The position numbers and the translations under genes are program-made. The notes below the pieces were generated by a model. It was not told where the DNA came from. It was given only the letters and a program-made list of their open reading frames with translations, and ran no database searches. A stretch of DNA of 31,809 nucleotides from an uncultured Porphyromonadaceae bacterium (GTDB taxonomy: Bacteria > Bacteroidota > Bacteroidia > Bacteroidales > Barnesiellaceae_A): assembly GCA_900542255.1 (NCBI GenBank), contig UQMR01000023.1, forward strand, positions 1-31,809. Reading direction: 5' to 3'. Below, in pieces: positions 16,447 to 24,273 of this stretch (its first letter is position 1; each line of letters opens with the position of its first letter).

Positions 16447-16606
16447 TTGCCGTTTATATCGGGCAGACCAGAAGCCGGCCGCAAAGGAAATACCGCGTGG
16501 GTTGGCTTTTTATCTCGAAGGCAAGGATTTGTCATCACTCATATGCGCTGTCGCCACATTATCCCCTCCTGTAATCGCTGCGCGGATGCCATTGTATGAC
16601 GTATAA

Positions 16607-16648
16607 AACAAAGAGGCTGCCTAACCTTTGTTAGACAGCCTCTTTGTT
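16607..16648. terminator. Bidirectional terminator between phosphatase and rpmH
   Basis: A 19-bp stem with one mismatch: AACAAAGAGGCTGCCTAAC (16607-16625), a CTTT loop, and its complement at 16630-16648. It lies 29 bp downstream of the rpmH stop and serves the convergent rpmH and possibly the phosphatase transcript. Confidence 0.8.
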
Positions 16649-16676
16649 CTGTATCGAACAACAATCGGCAACCCGA

Positions 16677-16832
16677 TTATTTCTTGTATAATTCATCCGA
16701 TACGGTGAGAACCTTACGACCTTTGGCACGACGGCTGGCAAGCACGCGACGGCCGTTGGCGGTAGACATTCTCAGGCGAAAGCCATGCTTGTTGACTCTC
16801 TTTCTGTTTGAAGGTTGGAATGTTCTTTTCAT
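16677..16832 (-). CDS. rpmH: 50S ribosomal protein L34
   Basis: On the minus strand an ATG at 16832 opens a 51-codon frame that begins [18 protein letters not shown], continues [20 protein letters not shown] and ends DELYKK. This is the canonical L34 sequence and length; the first 45 or so residues are near-universal. It is highly basic and belongs to the large ribosomal subunit. It is too short for many ORF filters. In many bacteria rpmH neighbours dnaA and rnpA; here dnaA is about 10 kb away and rnpA is not seen. It has its own promoter (16876-16907) and terminator. Confidence 0.97.
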   Translation of the reverse strand: MKRTFQPSNRKRVNKHGFRLRMSTANGRRVLASRRAKGRKVLTVSDELYKK

Positions 16833-16875
16833 TGCCTTGATATTTTATGTTATTATTCTTTCGATTATCGGAGTG

Positions 16876-16907
16876 CAAAAGTAGCGACTTTTTTTCAAAT
16901 CCGCAAA
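16876..16907 (-). promoter_or_regulatory. rpmH promoter
   Basis: On the minus strand, TTTG (16904-16907), a 20-nt spacer and TACTTTTG (16876-16883) match the Bacteroidetes consensus; the leader would be about 37 nt. Confidence 0.75.
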
Positions 16908-17082
16908 TATATCCTCGCTTCTTTTTCAAAACTTGTTTTCTCTGCAACCTCTTTCTCCCGGCATCCGAGCCTGCATGCGCCCCTGTCGCTACCTGCCATT
17001 GCGATACCTTTTTTTTATTTCCATACCGTCGCACGCCTACAAAAAACCAATATGAAGGGTGTGTCATGTAACAAAATTTTTA

Positions 17083-17090
17083 TACCTTTG
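17083..17090 (+). promoter_or_regulatory. -7 promoter element of efp
   Basis: TACCTTTG fits TAnnTTTG, giving a leader of roughly 60 nt to the ATG at 17158. The -33 region has no clear TTTG. Confidence 0.5.
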
Positions 17091-17157
17091 CAGGGCTTTT
17101 AATCAGGGCTTTGCCTTTTGCCCGCAATTGATAAATAAACACATATAATTATATTTT

Positions 17158-17724
17158 ATGGCTACTACGGCAGATTTTAAGAACGGAATGTGCCTCGATA
17201 TTGACGGTACTTACTATTTTATTGTAGAATTTCTCCATGTAAAACCCGGCAAAGGTCCCGCCTTTGTACGTACAAAATTACGTAACGTTGTTACAGGTCG
17301 TATCATAGATAAAACCTGGAACTCGGGCGTAAAAGTAGAAGAGGTACGCATCGAGCGTCGTCCCTACCAGTTCCTTTATAAAGACGATATGGGCTACAAC
17401 TTCATGCACACCGAGACCTACGAACAAGTATCAATCCCCGGTGAGAGCATCGAAGGCGTACGCTTCCTCAAAGAAGGCGACATCTGCGAAGCCATGGTAC
17501 ATGCTGCAAGCGATACCATACTCACCTGCGAAATGCCCACCAGCGTGGTCCTCGAAGTTACCTATACCGAGCCCGGTATAAAAGGCGATACGGCAACCAA
17601 TACGCTCAAACCCGCCACCGTAGAGACAGGTGCCGAAGTACGTGTGCCTCTCTTCATCAATACAGGCGATAAAGTGCGCATCGACACCCGTACCGGCGAC
17701 TATGTTGAGCGCATAAAAGAATAA
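17158..17724 (+). CDS. efp: Elongation factor P
   Basis: The 188-residue protein has the three-domain EF-P layout: an N-terminal KOW-like domain (1-65) and two OB domains. The tip loop reads [16 protein letters not shown] with Lys32 at the position modified in E. coli EF-P. The conserved C-terminal stretch includes [16 protein letters not shown] and [23 protein letters not shown] binds stalled ribosomes and speeds peptide bond formation at polyproline stretches. Which modification system acts on Lys32, if any, cannot be told; no epmA or epmB is in the window. It is monocistronic, with a promoter element upstream and a terminator at 17749-17782. Confidence 0.97.
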   Translation: MATTADFKNGMCLDIDGTYYFIVEFLHVKPGKGPAFVRTKLRNVVTGRIIDKTWNSGVKVEEVRIERRPYQFLYKDDMGYNFMHTETYEQVSIPGESIEGVRFLKEGDICEAMVHAASDTILTCEMPTSVVLEVTYTEPGIKGDTATNTLKPATVETGAEVRVPLFINTGDKVRIDTRTGDYVERIKE

Positions 17725-17748
17725 TTCCGTTTCATTTTTCCACTCCAT

Positions 17749-17782
17749 GAGGCTGTCTCAAAGTACAATTTGGGATAGCCTC
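17749..17782 (+). terminator. efp terminator
   Basis: GAGGCTGTCTCAAA (17749-17762) pairs with TTTGGGATAGCCTC (17769-17782), 14 bp with two G-U pairs and a 6-nt loop, followed by TTTTGTTG. A similar GAGGCTG core occurs in the 16607 terminator. Confidence 0.8.
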
Positions 17783-17955
17783 TTTTGTTGTACCTGTGTT
17801 CTGGAAACGCAGAAGGGATGCCGGTATGCCGCCCTCTGCCTTATGAGAGGGGCAGCGAGTTGCGGTGTGAGGATTGCAACAGCCGCGCAGGAGGCAGGGC
17901 GACAGATATTCCGCTTCTCATAAGTGGCGTACGCTCCTCTTATTCTCTATACGCA

Positions 17956-17990
17956 AAGAGGGTGAATCGCTTGGTGCGACTCACCCTCTT
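17956..17990 (-). terminator. Hairpin downstream of rpmA
   Basis: AAGAGGGTGAATCGC (17956-17970) pairs with 17976-17990 at 14 of 15 positions around a TTGGT loop. It lies 24 bp past the rpmA stop and probably ends the rplU-rpmA transcript; the U-run on that side is short. Confidence 0.65.
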
Positions 17991-18013
17991 GTATGACTGT
18001 TTTACCCGTCTGC

Positions 18014-18292
18014 TTAGTTAAGCGACTCTGCTGTCTCTGCGAGCGGCTCAACCGATACGAACGAGCGGCTGTCTTTTCTTTTGCGGAACACAACTTTGCC
18101 GTCGATCAAGGCAAAGAGTGTGTGGTCTCTTCCCATCCCTACGTTTTCACCGGGGTGGTGTACTGTACCTCTTTGGCGTACCAATATGTTGCCGGCCTTT
18201 GCAAACTGGCCGCCGAAAATCTTCACGCCAAGGCGTTTGCTGGCCGATTCACGGCCGTTCTTAGAACTACCTACACCTTTCTTATGTGCCAT
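18014..18292 (-). CDS. rpmA: 50S ribosomal protein L27
   Basis: The 92-residue protein begins [20 protein letters not shown], the conserved L27 N-terminus that reaches the peptidyl transferase centre. It continues with [20 protein letters not shown] and [20 protein letters not shown]. Because it begins directly with MAHKKG, it does not carry the N-terminal extension that some Firmicutes cleave off. It follows rplU with a 20-bp gap on the same strand, the standard L21-L27 operon. The C-terminal tail ([13 protein letters not shown]) is acidic. Confidence 0.98.
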   Translation of the reverse strand: MAHKKGVGSSKNGRESASKRLGVKIFGGQFAKAGNILVRQRGTVHHPGENVGMGRDHTLFALIDGKVVFRKRKDSRSFVSVEPLAETAESLN

Positions 18293-18312
18293 TTTCTTAC
18301 TGTTTTACAAGG

Positions 18313-18651
18313 TTAAGCAACTATCTCTTTTACTAACACTTCGGTGAAGTATTGACGATGACCGTTCAAGCGGCGGTATCCTTTGCGTCTTTTTTTCTTG
18401 AAAACCAAAACGCGCTCGCCTTTTACAAGACCCGGTTTCCCGTAGTTGCCGTCAGACGAAACTACTTCACATACTACTTTTGCGCCTTCTACGGTAGGAG
18501 TCCCGACGGTTACTTCGCCATCTTTGTCTACCAAAAGCACTCTGTCAAACTCGAGAACCGCACCGTGCTCGGCACCCAAGTAATGAACAAACAATTTCTT
18601 GCCGTTTTCGACTTTGAATTGTTGTCCCTGAATCTCTACGATTACGTACAT
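18313..18651 (-). CDS. rplU: 50S ribosomal protein L21
   Basis: The 112-residue protein begins [20 protein letters not shown] and contains the L21 C-terminal signature [21 protein letters not shown]. The ATG at 18651 is chosen over an in-frame ATG at 18735: the extra 28 residues ([11 protein letters not shown]...) are foreign to L21, and that upstream ATG overlaps the promoter. L21 binds 23S rRNA. The gene is first in the rplU-rpmA operon. The leader of about 75 nt contains short complementary segments (CGGGC...GCCCG and TGTC...GACA) that could be a regulatory structure, though this is weak. Confidence 0.96.
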   Translation of the reverse strand: MYVIVEIQGQQFKVENGKKLFVHYLGAEHGAVLEFDRVLLVDKDGEVTVGTPTVEGAKVVCEVVSSDGNYGKPGLVKGERVLVFKKKRRKGYRRLNGHRQYFTEVLVKEIVA

Positions 18652-18732
18652 CTTTATTATTCTTTCAGGTTTTCTCTGCCGGGCGGTGTCATTCTCGACA
18701 ACTCTTTTTCGGCCCGTGTCAGAATCAGCGCA

Positions 18733-18764
18733 CAAAGTTACGACTATTTTATTTCTCTGCCAAA
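18733..18764 (-). promoter_or_regulatory. rplU-rpmA promoter
   Basis: On the minus strand, TTTG (18761-18764), a 20-nt spacer and TAACTTTG (18733-18740). Transcription would start near 18727, about 75 nt before rplU, which also supports the internal ATG as the true start. Confidence 0.75.
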
Positions 18765-18809
18765 TATTTAGCCTCTATTTTTCTTATCTTTTCGGGCCTT
18801 TATCCCGTT

Positions 18810-19565
18810 TCAGTCGTTTTCGTGTTCTATGCCGCATCCTTGCGATTGCAGGTAGTTCAGTACGCGGTTGTCCATGCCCTCCTCATAGTATCCTACAATG
18901 TGGCCGCACCAGTCGTTTTCGGTAGTGCCGCCTTGTCGGGTGCGGTTGTATACCGATATGGTTTCGTCATATTGTTGCAGCAGCGGCACTATATCTTCGT
19001 CGTGGTACCGGTTGTGATGTATGAGCAGGGGTTCGTTCTGTTTGGGCTTCATGTCGGGCTGTTCGCGGGGGTATCCTATGGCGAGCCCGCAGACGATAAA
19101 CGAGCCTTGCGGCAAGTGGAGCAGGGTGGATACCTCTTGCGGGGCGGCCGTACGCACGTAGCCGATGCAGCAGCATCCCAGCCCCAGAGCCTCGGCCATG
19201 ACGCGGGCGTTGCTCATCGCTATGGTGGCATCTATGGCACCCACCATGATGCCGTCCATGGTGTTGCGGAAGGGCGGTACGTCGATGTTTTTCTGTTGGG
19301 CGAGGGTCTCAACCTTGTGGTAGTCGGCGCAGAAGATGAGGAAGAGGGCGCAGGTTTTTATCTGTTTTTGCCCGATAAGTTCGTATAGCCGTTCTTTCAA
19401 TGCCTGGTCGTCGATGGCGATGACGCTGTATTGCTGTCCGTTGTAGCTGGTGGGAGAGTTGGCGATTGCCTCATAAATGAGTTGCAGTTTCTCTTCTTCA
19501 ATGGGTTGACGCTCATAGCGGCGAACCGATGTGCGTTTGAGTAACGTTGTTGTAATGTCTTTCAT
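18810..19565 (-). CDS. Nitroreductase family protein (NfsA/FRP-like)
   Basis: The 251-residue protein has the nitroreductase opening TLLKRTSVRRYERQPI (FMN-phosphate-binding Arg residues), then ANSPTSYNGQQYSVIAI. A central AIDATIAMSNARVMAEALGLG with CCCIGYVR follows, then LAIGYPREQPDMKPK. This pattern matches NADPH-dependent flavin oxidoreductases of the NfsA type, which reduce nitro compounds or flavins with FMN. The native substrate is unknown. The C-terminal 50 residues (NRTRQGG...DWCGHIVGYYEEG) also fit NfsA-like proteins. It is the last gene of the six-gene minus-strand cluster, 47 bp after the HPPK-like gene, and stops just before the rplU promoter. Confidence 0.88.
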   Translation of the reverse strand: MKDITTTLLKRTSVRRYERQPIEEEKLQLIYEAIANSPTSYNGQQYSVIAIDDQALKERLYELIGQKQIKTCALFLIFCADYHKVETLAQQKNIDVPPFRNTMDGIMVGAIDATIAMSNARVMAEALGLGCCCIGYVRTAAPQEVSTLLHLPQGSFIVCGLAIGYPREQPDMKPKQNEPLLIHHNRYHDEDIVPLLQQYDETISVYNRTRQGGTTENDWCGHIVGYYEEGMDNRVLNYLQSQGCGIEHEND

Positions 19566-19612
19566 AGATTCCGGTACTTTTTTATGTTATAACGGTTTTC
19601 TCTCTTGGGGGT

Positions 19613-19999
19613 TCAGGAGTTGTTGTTCTCAGCAAGGAGGTGCAACCCCTTTTTCATATAGTCATACTCCATATCTTTGTTCTTCAAGAGGGTTTCGTTC
19701 CACGATATGATGTCTATATCGAGGGGGATGATACCCCTCTCTTTGGATGCCGGAGTTCTCCCTGCATCATGTTCGAGACTCTTGAAGCGTCTTCTCAGCT
19801 CCTCATATTCTTGGTCGGTCTCTACTTGCAGCAGGGCGTTGGCATAGGAGGGCTGTTGCGACTCTCCGGCAGCTTCGCTTCGGTACACAGGCGTCTGATT
19901 TAGAATGACACAATAACTTTCTATAAGCCTGAGTGCGTGTGCAATGGTGGTCTCTTTCTTCTCGTCGTTGGCGGCGAGGCTTATGAGGGCATGATTCAT
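19613..19999 (-). CDS. Short HPPK (FolK)-like protein
   Basis: The 128-residue protein resembles 6-hydroxymethyl-7,8-dihydropterin pyrophosphokinase. It has an N-terminal ALISLAANDEKKETTIAHAL strand-helix, a YRSEAAGESQQPSYANALLQVET region and EHDAGRTPASKERGIIPLDIDII, which aligns with the family GR...LDIDI motif. It is about 30 residues shorter than typical FolK and lacks the usual RW-GPR part of the motif (here KERGIIP). The C-terminal PHP region is also absent. I recall similar short HPPK-like proteins in other Bacteroidetes. Activity in folate synthesis is therefore uncertain. It follows the metallophosphoesterase by 12 bp within the operon. Confidence 0.72.
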   Translation of the reverse strand: MNHALISLAANDEKKETTIAHALRLIESYCVILNQTPVYRSEAAGESQQPSYANALLQVETDQEYEELRRRFKSLEHDAGRTPASKERGIIPLDIDIISWNETLLKNKDMEYDYMKKGLHLLAENNNS

Positions 20000-20011
20000 G
20001 ATGAGAGGGGG

Positions 20012-21184
20012 TTAAGGTTTGCGGCGTAAAGTTATTACTGTTATCTCGGGGGTTGCGTCCAAGAAGCGGGCGGGGAGCATGATACAGCCTACGCCTATGT
20101 TTACGTAAAGATATTGCTTGCCGTCGCGGTAAAGTCCGCTCCACTCGGGGTATCGTAGGGAGGCAAGTGAGTGGCCGAACGCCTCAAACTGCATGGCGTG
20201 GGTGTGTCCCGACAGGGTGAGGTCTATATTGCTCTCGGGCAGCACCTCGGCACGCCAGTGACGCGGGTTGTGGCTAAGCAATATTTTGTAGCGGTTGTCG
20301 TTGAGGTCGGGATAGGCCTCTTTGAGTCGGCCGTGCTGGGGGAAGGGCGGTTCGCCCCAGTTCTCGACCCCTATAAGGGCGATGGTGTCGTTGTCGCGGA
20401 CGAGGCTGGTGCTGCTGTTGTCCAGTAATATCCACCCCAGTTCGCTCTCCAAGGTATGCAGTAGGTCTATGTTTGTGGCCTGTTCTTGCGGCTTGCTCCA
20501 TTTTACGTAGTCGCCGTAGTCGTGGTTGCCCATGATAGAGTATACGCCGTCGCGCGCCGTTATGTGCGACAGTATATCTTTGTAGGGAATCACCTCGACA
20601 GCCATGCGGTTCACAAGGTCGCCGGTAAAGCATACAAGGTCGGCATTCTGCCGGTTGATGGTCTCTACGATACGCTGGGCAAAGCGGCTCGAAAAGAGGG
20701 TCTCTAAGTGGGCATCGGAGAATTGCACGATGCGGTATCCGTCGAAAGAGGGGGGGAGGTTGTCGCTCTCTACGGTGACCTCTTTGACTTCGATGCGGGT
20801 GCGGTTGATACAGGCGCCTACCATGAGGATTATCATTATGCAACTTACGACAACTCCTATGTAGCTGCCCGCTCTTCCTGCCGGTCGCCGCAGAAAGTCT
20901 ATCCAGGAGATGGCGGCGTAACAAAACTTGGGCAGATACATCAGGAAATAGGCATACATGACCCACATGAGTATAGGTATGTGGGCTTGTAGGCCGCCAT
21001 GTGCGGCAAGGGTCCCTAAGGTGCATAAAATGGCGAGTATGGCGATGTGTGCATACATGAAAGCAGCCATGGCGCCTTTGCCCCAGCGCGGACGTACCAG
21101 CCGCCGGGCTGTATAATAGTCGGCGGCGAGACTCAGTAGGCCTGTTACGGCTATGCTTATGCAGTATTCTATGCTACCCATCAT
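20012..21184 (-). CDS. Membrane-anchored metallophosphoesterase
   Basis: The 390-residue protein has an N-terminal membrane region with about four helices (first near 5-21, then 40-60, 69-92, 108-125). A calcineurin-like phosphoesterase domain begins near 148. Its metal-binding motifs are all visible: FSDAH (Asp157, His159), GDLVN (Asp189), GNHDYGD (Asn220-His221), LLSHNPRHW and GHTHAMQFEAFG. The pattern matches the YaeI/YkuE branch, whose members act on phospholipid-type or related phosphodiesters; the exact substrate is unknown. It lies 5 bp downstream of an acyltransferase gene, which supports but does not prove a membrane-lipid role. Confidence 0.9.
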   Translation of the reverse strand: MMGSIEYCISIAVTGLLSLAADYYTARRLVRPRWGKGAMAAFMYAHIAILAILCTLGTLAAHGGLQAHIPILMWVMYAYFLMYLPKFCYAAISWIDFLRRPAGRAGSYIGVVVSCIMIILMVGACINRTRIEVKEVTVESDNLPPSFDGYRIVQFSDAHLETLFSSRFAQRIVETINRQNADLVCFTGDLVNRMAVEVIPYKDILSHITARDGVYSIMGNHDYGDYVKWSKPQEQATNIDLLHTLESELGWILLDNSSTSLVRDNDTIALIGVENWGEPPFPQHGRLKEAYPDLNDNRYKILLSHNPRHWRAEVLPESNIDLTLSGHTHAMQFEAFGHSLASLRYPEWSGLYRDGKQYLYVNIGVGCIMLPARFLDATPEITVITLRRKP

Positions 21185-21189
21185 CTCTC

Positions 21190-22353
21190 TTATACCTCTT
21201 TCCCTTCGGCAATGAGCTTGTTCTTCAACGGGTTGGAATACATGAGCAACATTTTGTCATAGACAAAGGCGCGGTCGTCGTCCGTAAGGTCGCCGAGCTT
21301 GGCGATTTGTTGGTCTATGTATTGCAGGAAACGTTGCTTGTCGCTCTCGTTGTAACGGTCGGCAAAGCGGTTGCCTGTGTAGTATAGGTCGTAAGCGACA
21401 TAGTTGCCCTCGTAGATGCGGTAATTGGCATGTATGCGGTGGTCTATCATCTGTATGACAGCTTGCAGTATGGAGTTTTTGTCGGCTGCGGGGTCTAAGC
21501 CGGCGACGTAGTCGTCGATGCAAGGTGTTATGCAGAAGTGAATGCGCCCTTTGTAGCCCATGATGCCGGTCTCCATGCTTTTGAGGTCGTCGCGTTGGCT
21601 CTTCTTGAAGTCGGGATTCTTGCTCTTCTGCAAGAATTCATAGGCTTTGAGGCTGTCGCAAGGGTCGTATTCGTAGGATATCGATACGGGAGCAAAGTGC
21701 AGCTCGGTGAGGCGTTGCACGATGGAGCCTTCGCCGCTGAGGCAAAGCATCTTGATGAGAGCCTCCTGCGTGCGGTCGTTGGAGTCTTTCGAGCGGCCTT
21801 CGCGCTGTGCAATCCATATCGAGGAGTTACGCTCTTGTATGGCATAGTGGATATACTCCGATAAGTGGTGGGCTGCTTCGAGAGCCTGGCGTCCCGGCAG
21901 GCCGCGTTTTACGATGAAACTGCCGTTGATTCTTACCATGTCGCATATCCAGTTGTATATGAGTAGGTTGCTGCCTATTGCAATTTGGCATGCCGGGTAC
22001 CCCTCTTTGAGTAATGCGATACATAGGTAGGAGGCATCGAGAACAATGTCGCGATGATTGGAGATGTATAGGTAGCTTTTGTCGTGGCTGATATGCTCGA
22101 TGCCCTCGTAGGTAAATCCGTCGGATGTGTGTGCTGTCAGTTTTTCCAGCCAAGGGCGTATGATGTTCTGTTGGAACTCGTTTACCGAGCGTAATTTTTT
22201 CATGCGTTGGCTGAATGTGTCGTAGTCTACACCCGGCATTACAGCCGTAATGATGCCTTTGAAGTAAGGTTCTTCTGTCAGTTGCACGATTTTGTCGCGA
22301 AACTCTTCCTCGTCAAAGGGGCGTATGTCATCGAAGTCGTGTCTGTCTGTCAT
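21190..22353 (-). CDS. Lysophospholipid acyltransferase family protein
   Basis: The 387-residue protein has the glycerolipid acyltransferase motif I as YISNHRDIVLDASYL (His100; Asp102 and Asp106). The spacing differs from the plain HX4D of PlsC and gives H-X5-D plus H-X-D. Later motifs are NGSFIVKRGLPGRQA and IWIAQREGRSKDSNDRTQ (the EGxR block), then FAPVSISYEYDPCD. It probably transfers an acyl chain to a lysophospholipid or glycerophosphate at the inner membrane. No strong signal peptide or multiple membrane helices are seen, so it is probably peripheral. It lies 62 bp after the pseudouridine synthase gene. Confidence 0.85.
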   Translation of the reverse strand: MTDRHDFDDIRPFDEEEFRDKIVQLTEEPYFKGIITAVMPGVDYDTFSQRMKKLRSVNEFQQNIIRPWLEKLTAHTSDGFTYEGIEHISHDKSYLYISNHRDIVLDASYLCIALLKEGYPACQIAIGSNLLIYNWICDMVRINGSFIVKRGLPGRQALEAAHHLSEYIHYAIQERNSSIWIAQREGRSKDSNDRTQEALIKMLCLSGEGSIVQRLTELHFAPVSISYEYDPCDSLKAYEFLQKSKNPDFKKSQRDDLKSMETGIMGYKGRIHFCITPCIDDYVAGLDPAADKNSILQAVIQMIDHRIHANYRIYEGNYVAYDLYYTGNRFADRYNESDKQRFLQYIDQQIAKLGDLTDDDRAFVYDKMLLMYSNPLKNKLIAEGKEV

Positions 22354-22415
22354 GTTACGATTTATATTACAACGTGATGATTTTCTTTTTTATAACAAGC
22401 CTTACGGCGTCAAGG

Positions 22416-23483
22416 TTATTCGTCGGCAACCGGACGGTTTTCGGTATATTGTCGCCACCGTGCTATCAGAGCCTGCATGTCGCTGGGTATCTCGGTGTCG
22501 AAAAACATCTCTTCTCCCGTGCGGGGATGCTTGAAACCCAGTGTTTTGGCGTGCAATGCCTGTCGGGGGCATATCTCGAAACAGTTGTGTATGAATTGTC
22601 GGTATTTGGCATAGGTGGTGCCGCGCAATATTTGGTCGCCGCCATATCGGCTGTCGTTGAAGAGGGTGTGCCCTATGTGCTTCATGTGTACCCTTATCTG
22701 GTGTGTCCGGCCGGTTTCGAGTACGCATTCAACAACCGATACGTAGCCGAGCCGCTCTAAGGTGCGATAGTGCGTGACGGCATGCTTGCCGCTTTCGCCG
22801 TCGGTGAAGACGGCCATTTGCAGGCGGTCGCGCAGGCTGCGCCCTATGTTGCCTTCGATGGTGCCTTCATCATGCTCCATGGCGCCCCATACGACGGCGA
22901 TGTATTTGCGCCGGGTCGTTTTGTTGAAAAATTGCAGCCCGAGGTTGGTTTTGGCTTCGGGGGTTTTGGCTACGACCAGCAGCCCCGAGGTGTCTTTGTC
23001 TATGCGGTGTACCAGCCCGAGGCGCGGGTCGTTTACATCGTAGTTGGGGGTGTCGCGGAAATGCCATGCAAGGGCGTTTACCAAGGTGCCGCTGTAATTG
23101 CCGTGTCCCGGGTGTACGACCAGTCCGGCCTGTTTGTTTACAACCATTACGTCGTCATCTTCATATACGACATCGAGCGATATATCTTGCGGGATGATTT
23201 CAAATTCGTAACGGGGGCGGTCCATGACGACGCTCACGATGTCTAAGGGCTTCACCCGATAGTTCGACTTTACGGCCTGTCCGTTTACGAGTATGCAACC
23301 GGCTTCGGCAGCCTGTTGTATGCGGTTGCGCGAGGCATTCTCTATTCTCAGGACCAGAAACTTGTCTACCCGCAGCAGGGCCTGTCCGCGGTCGGCTACA
23401 AACCGAAAGTGCTCGTAGAGCTGTCGTTCGCCGTCTTCGGGCAGAAGTTCATCTTCGCCCGTATACTCCTCTTCTTTCATCAT
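22416..23483 (-). CDS. RluA family rRNA pseudouridine synthase (RluD-like)
   Basis: The 355-residue protein has an S4 RNA-binding domain (about 37-95: RVDKFLVLRIENASRNRIQQ, then GCILVNGQ). The pseudouridine synthase core follows. Its catalytic motif is GLVHRIDKDTSGLLVVAKT with Asp162, and ETGRTHQIRVHMKHIGH is the second conserved block. The S4 plus RluA architecture fits RluD, which modifies helix 69 of 23S rRNA, though RluC cannot be excluded. The N-terminus is extended by about 25 acidic residues. Its ATG overlaps the stop of the PASTA gene by four bases (23480-23483), indicating coupling. Confidence 0.92.
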   Translation of the reverse strand: MMKEEEYTGEDELLPEDGERQLYEHFRFVADRGQALLRVDKFLVLRIENASRNRIQQAAEAGCILVNGQAVKSNYRVKPLDIVSVVMDRPRYEFEIIPQDISLDVVYEDDDVMVVNKQAGLVVHPGHGNYSGTLVNALAWHFRDTPNYDVNDPRLGLVHRIDKDTSGLLVVAKTPEAKTNLGLQFFNKTTRRKYIAVVWGAMEHDEGTIEGNIGRSLRDRLQMAVFTDGESGKHAVTHYRTLERLGYVSVVECVLETGRTHQIRVHMKHIGHTLFNDSRYGGDQILRGTTYAKYRQFIHNCFEICPRQALHAKTLGFKHPRTGEEMFFDTEIPSDMQALIARWRQYTENRPVADE

Positions 23484-24100
23484 TCTATCCAGCTTTGGTC
23501 TATGATGAGGCTGTCGGCGGCAGCCGTTTCGGATGAGAGAGAGTCGGCCGGCATGTCGCCCATGCCCACGATGAGCGTAATGCGCGAGGTCATAGGTATC
23601 TTTTCGCCGCTTTCAACCTGCCGCCCGTTGCAGAGCACGTCTAAGACGAGGTCTTTATAGGGCGAGGGCTCATATTCGATGCGTACGTTGTCGAATCCCA
23701 GGGCTCTCAGAATGGCTTGCGCTTGCCTTGCCGAGCCGTCGATAAGCGATGGCATGGTTACTTTCTTGGGAGAGAAGGCATTGATAGTGAGATATATGAT
23801 GCGTCCCTCTTTTACGCGCGACTCTGCATCGGGGGTTTGTTCTACCACGACGCCGGGAGCAACGCGGTCGTTGAACAGGGAGTCTATTACCTCGCATCTG
23901 AATCCTTTGCGCGACAGTATGTCAGAGGCTTCGGCAACTGTGAGGTAGCGTACCGATGGCACGATTGTGGCGGTCCCGTGCCGGGTGTAGGAGTCTAACC
24001 AGAAGATAAGGATGGTGCAGAGTATCACTGCCACTACCATAATCTCTAACAGGGTGGCAATGATGGGGTGTTGTTTGAAAAATGCTAATATCTTGCTCAT
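23480..24100 (-). CDS. PASTA-domain membrane protein
   Basis: The 206-residue protein has one N-terminal membrane helix (about 13-35) and two PASTA domains outside it: residues about 47-107 (LTVAEASDILSRKGF ... VEQTPDAESRVKEG) and 115-178 (MPSLIDGSARQAQAILRALG ... ILTLIVG-like ITLIVG). A short acidic tail follows. PASTA domains in other bacteria bind peptidoglycan fragments, usually on Ser/Thr kinases or penicillin-binding proteins. Here no kinase or transpeptidase domain is present. The orientation should put the PASTA domains in the periplasm. It is the first gene of the six-gene operon and overlaps the pseudouridine synthase by 4 bp, a pairing I believe is common in Bacteroidetes. Confidence 0.9.
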   Translation of the reverse strand: MSKILAFFKQHPIIATLLEIMVVAVILCTILIFWLDSYTRHGTATIVPSVRYLTVAEASDILSRKGFRCEVIDSLFNDRVAPGVVVEQTPDAESRVKEGRIIYLTINAFSPKKVTMPSLIDGSARQAQAILRALGFDNVRIEYEPSPYKDLVLDVLCNGRQVESGEKIPMTSRITLIVGMGDMPADSLSSETAAADSLIIDQSWIE

Positions 24101-24243
24101 TGCATTGTCTTATTGGTCGTGTAGCGACGGGTTGCCGTGAGGCGGCGTGTTGCTGCGTCTGCGGTATTGCCGCTTGCCTCTTTTTTCTGATGCCGGCTGC
24201 ACCTTTTGTTGGGGGCTTTTCTCCCTCGCAACCTATCTAAGGA

Positions 24244-24273
24244 CAAAGATATGTATTTTTGGAGTATTACCAA
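24244..24273 (-). promoter_or_regulatory. Promoter of the PASTA-to-nitroreductase operon
   Basis: On the minus strand, TTG (24271-24273), a 19-nt spacer and TATCTTTG (24244-24251). The leader before the PASTA start at 24100 would be about 137 nt; its function is not evident. Confidence 0.65.

Larger units (their letters stand above)
16833..17157. other. Divergent promoter region between rpmH and efp
   Basis: This 325-bp interval holds the rpmH promoter on the left (minus) and the efp -7 element on the right (plus). No further gene is seen. The middle is pyrimidine-rich on the plus strand. Confidence 0.7.

Noticed and set aside
18652..18735. Upstream in-frame start adding 28 residues to L21
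   Set aside because: The extension does not fit L21, and the upstream ATG lies at the -7 promoter box, before the predicted transcription start.
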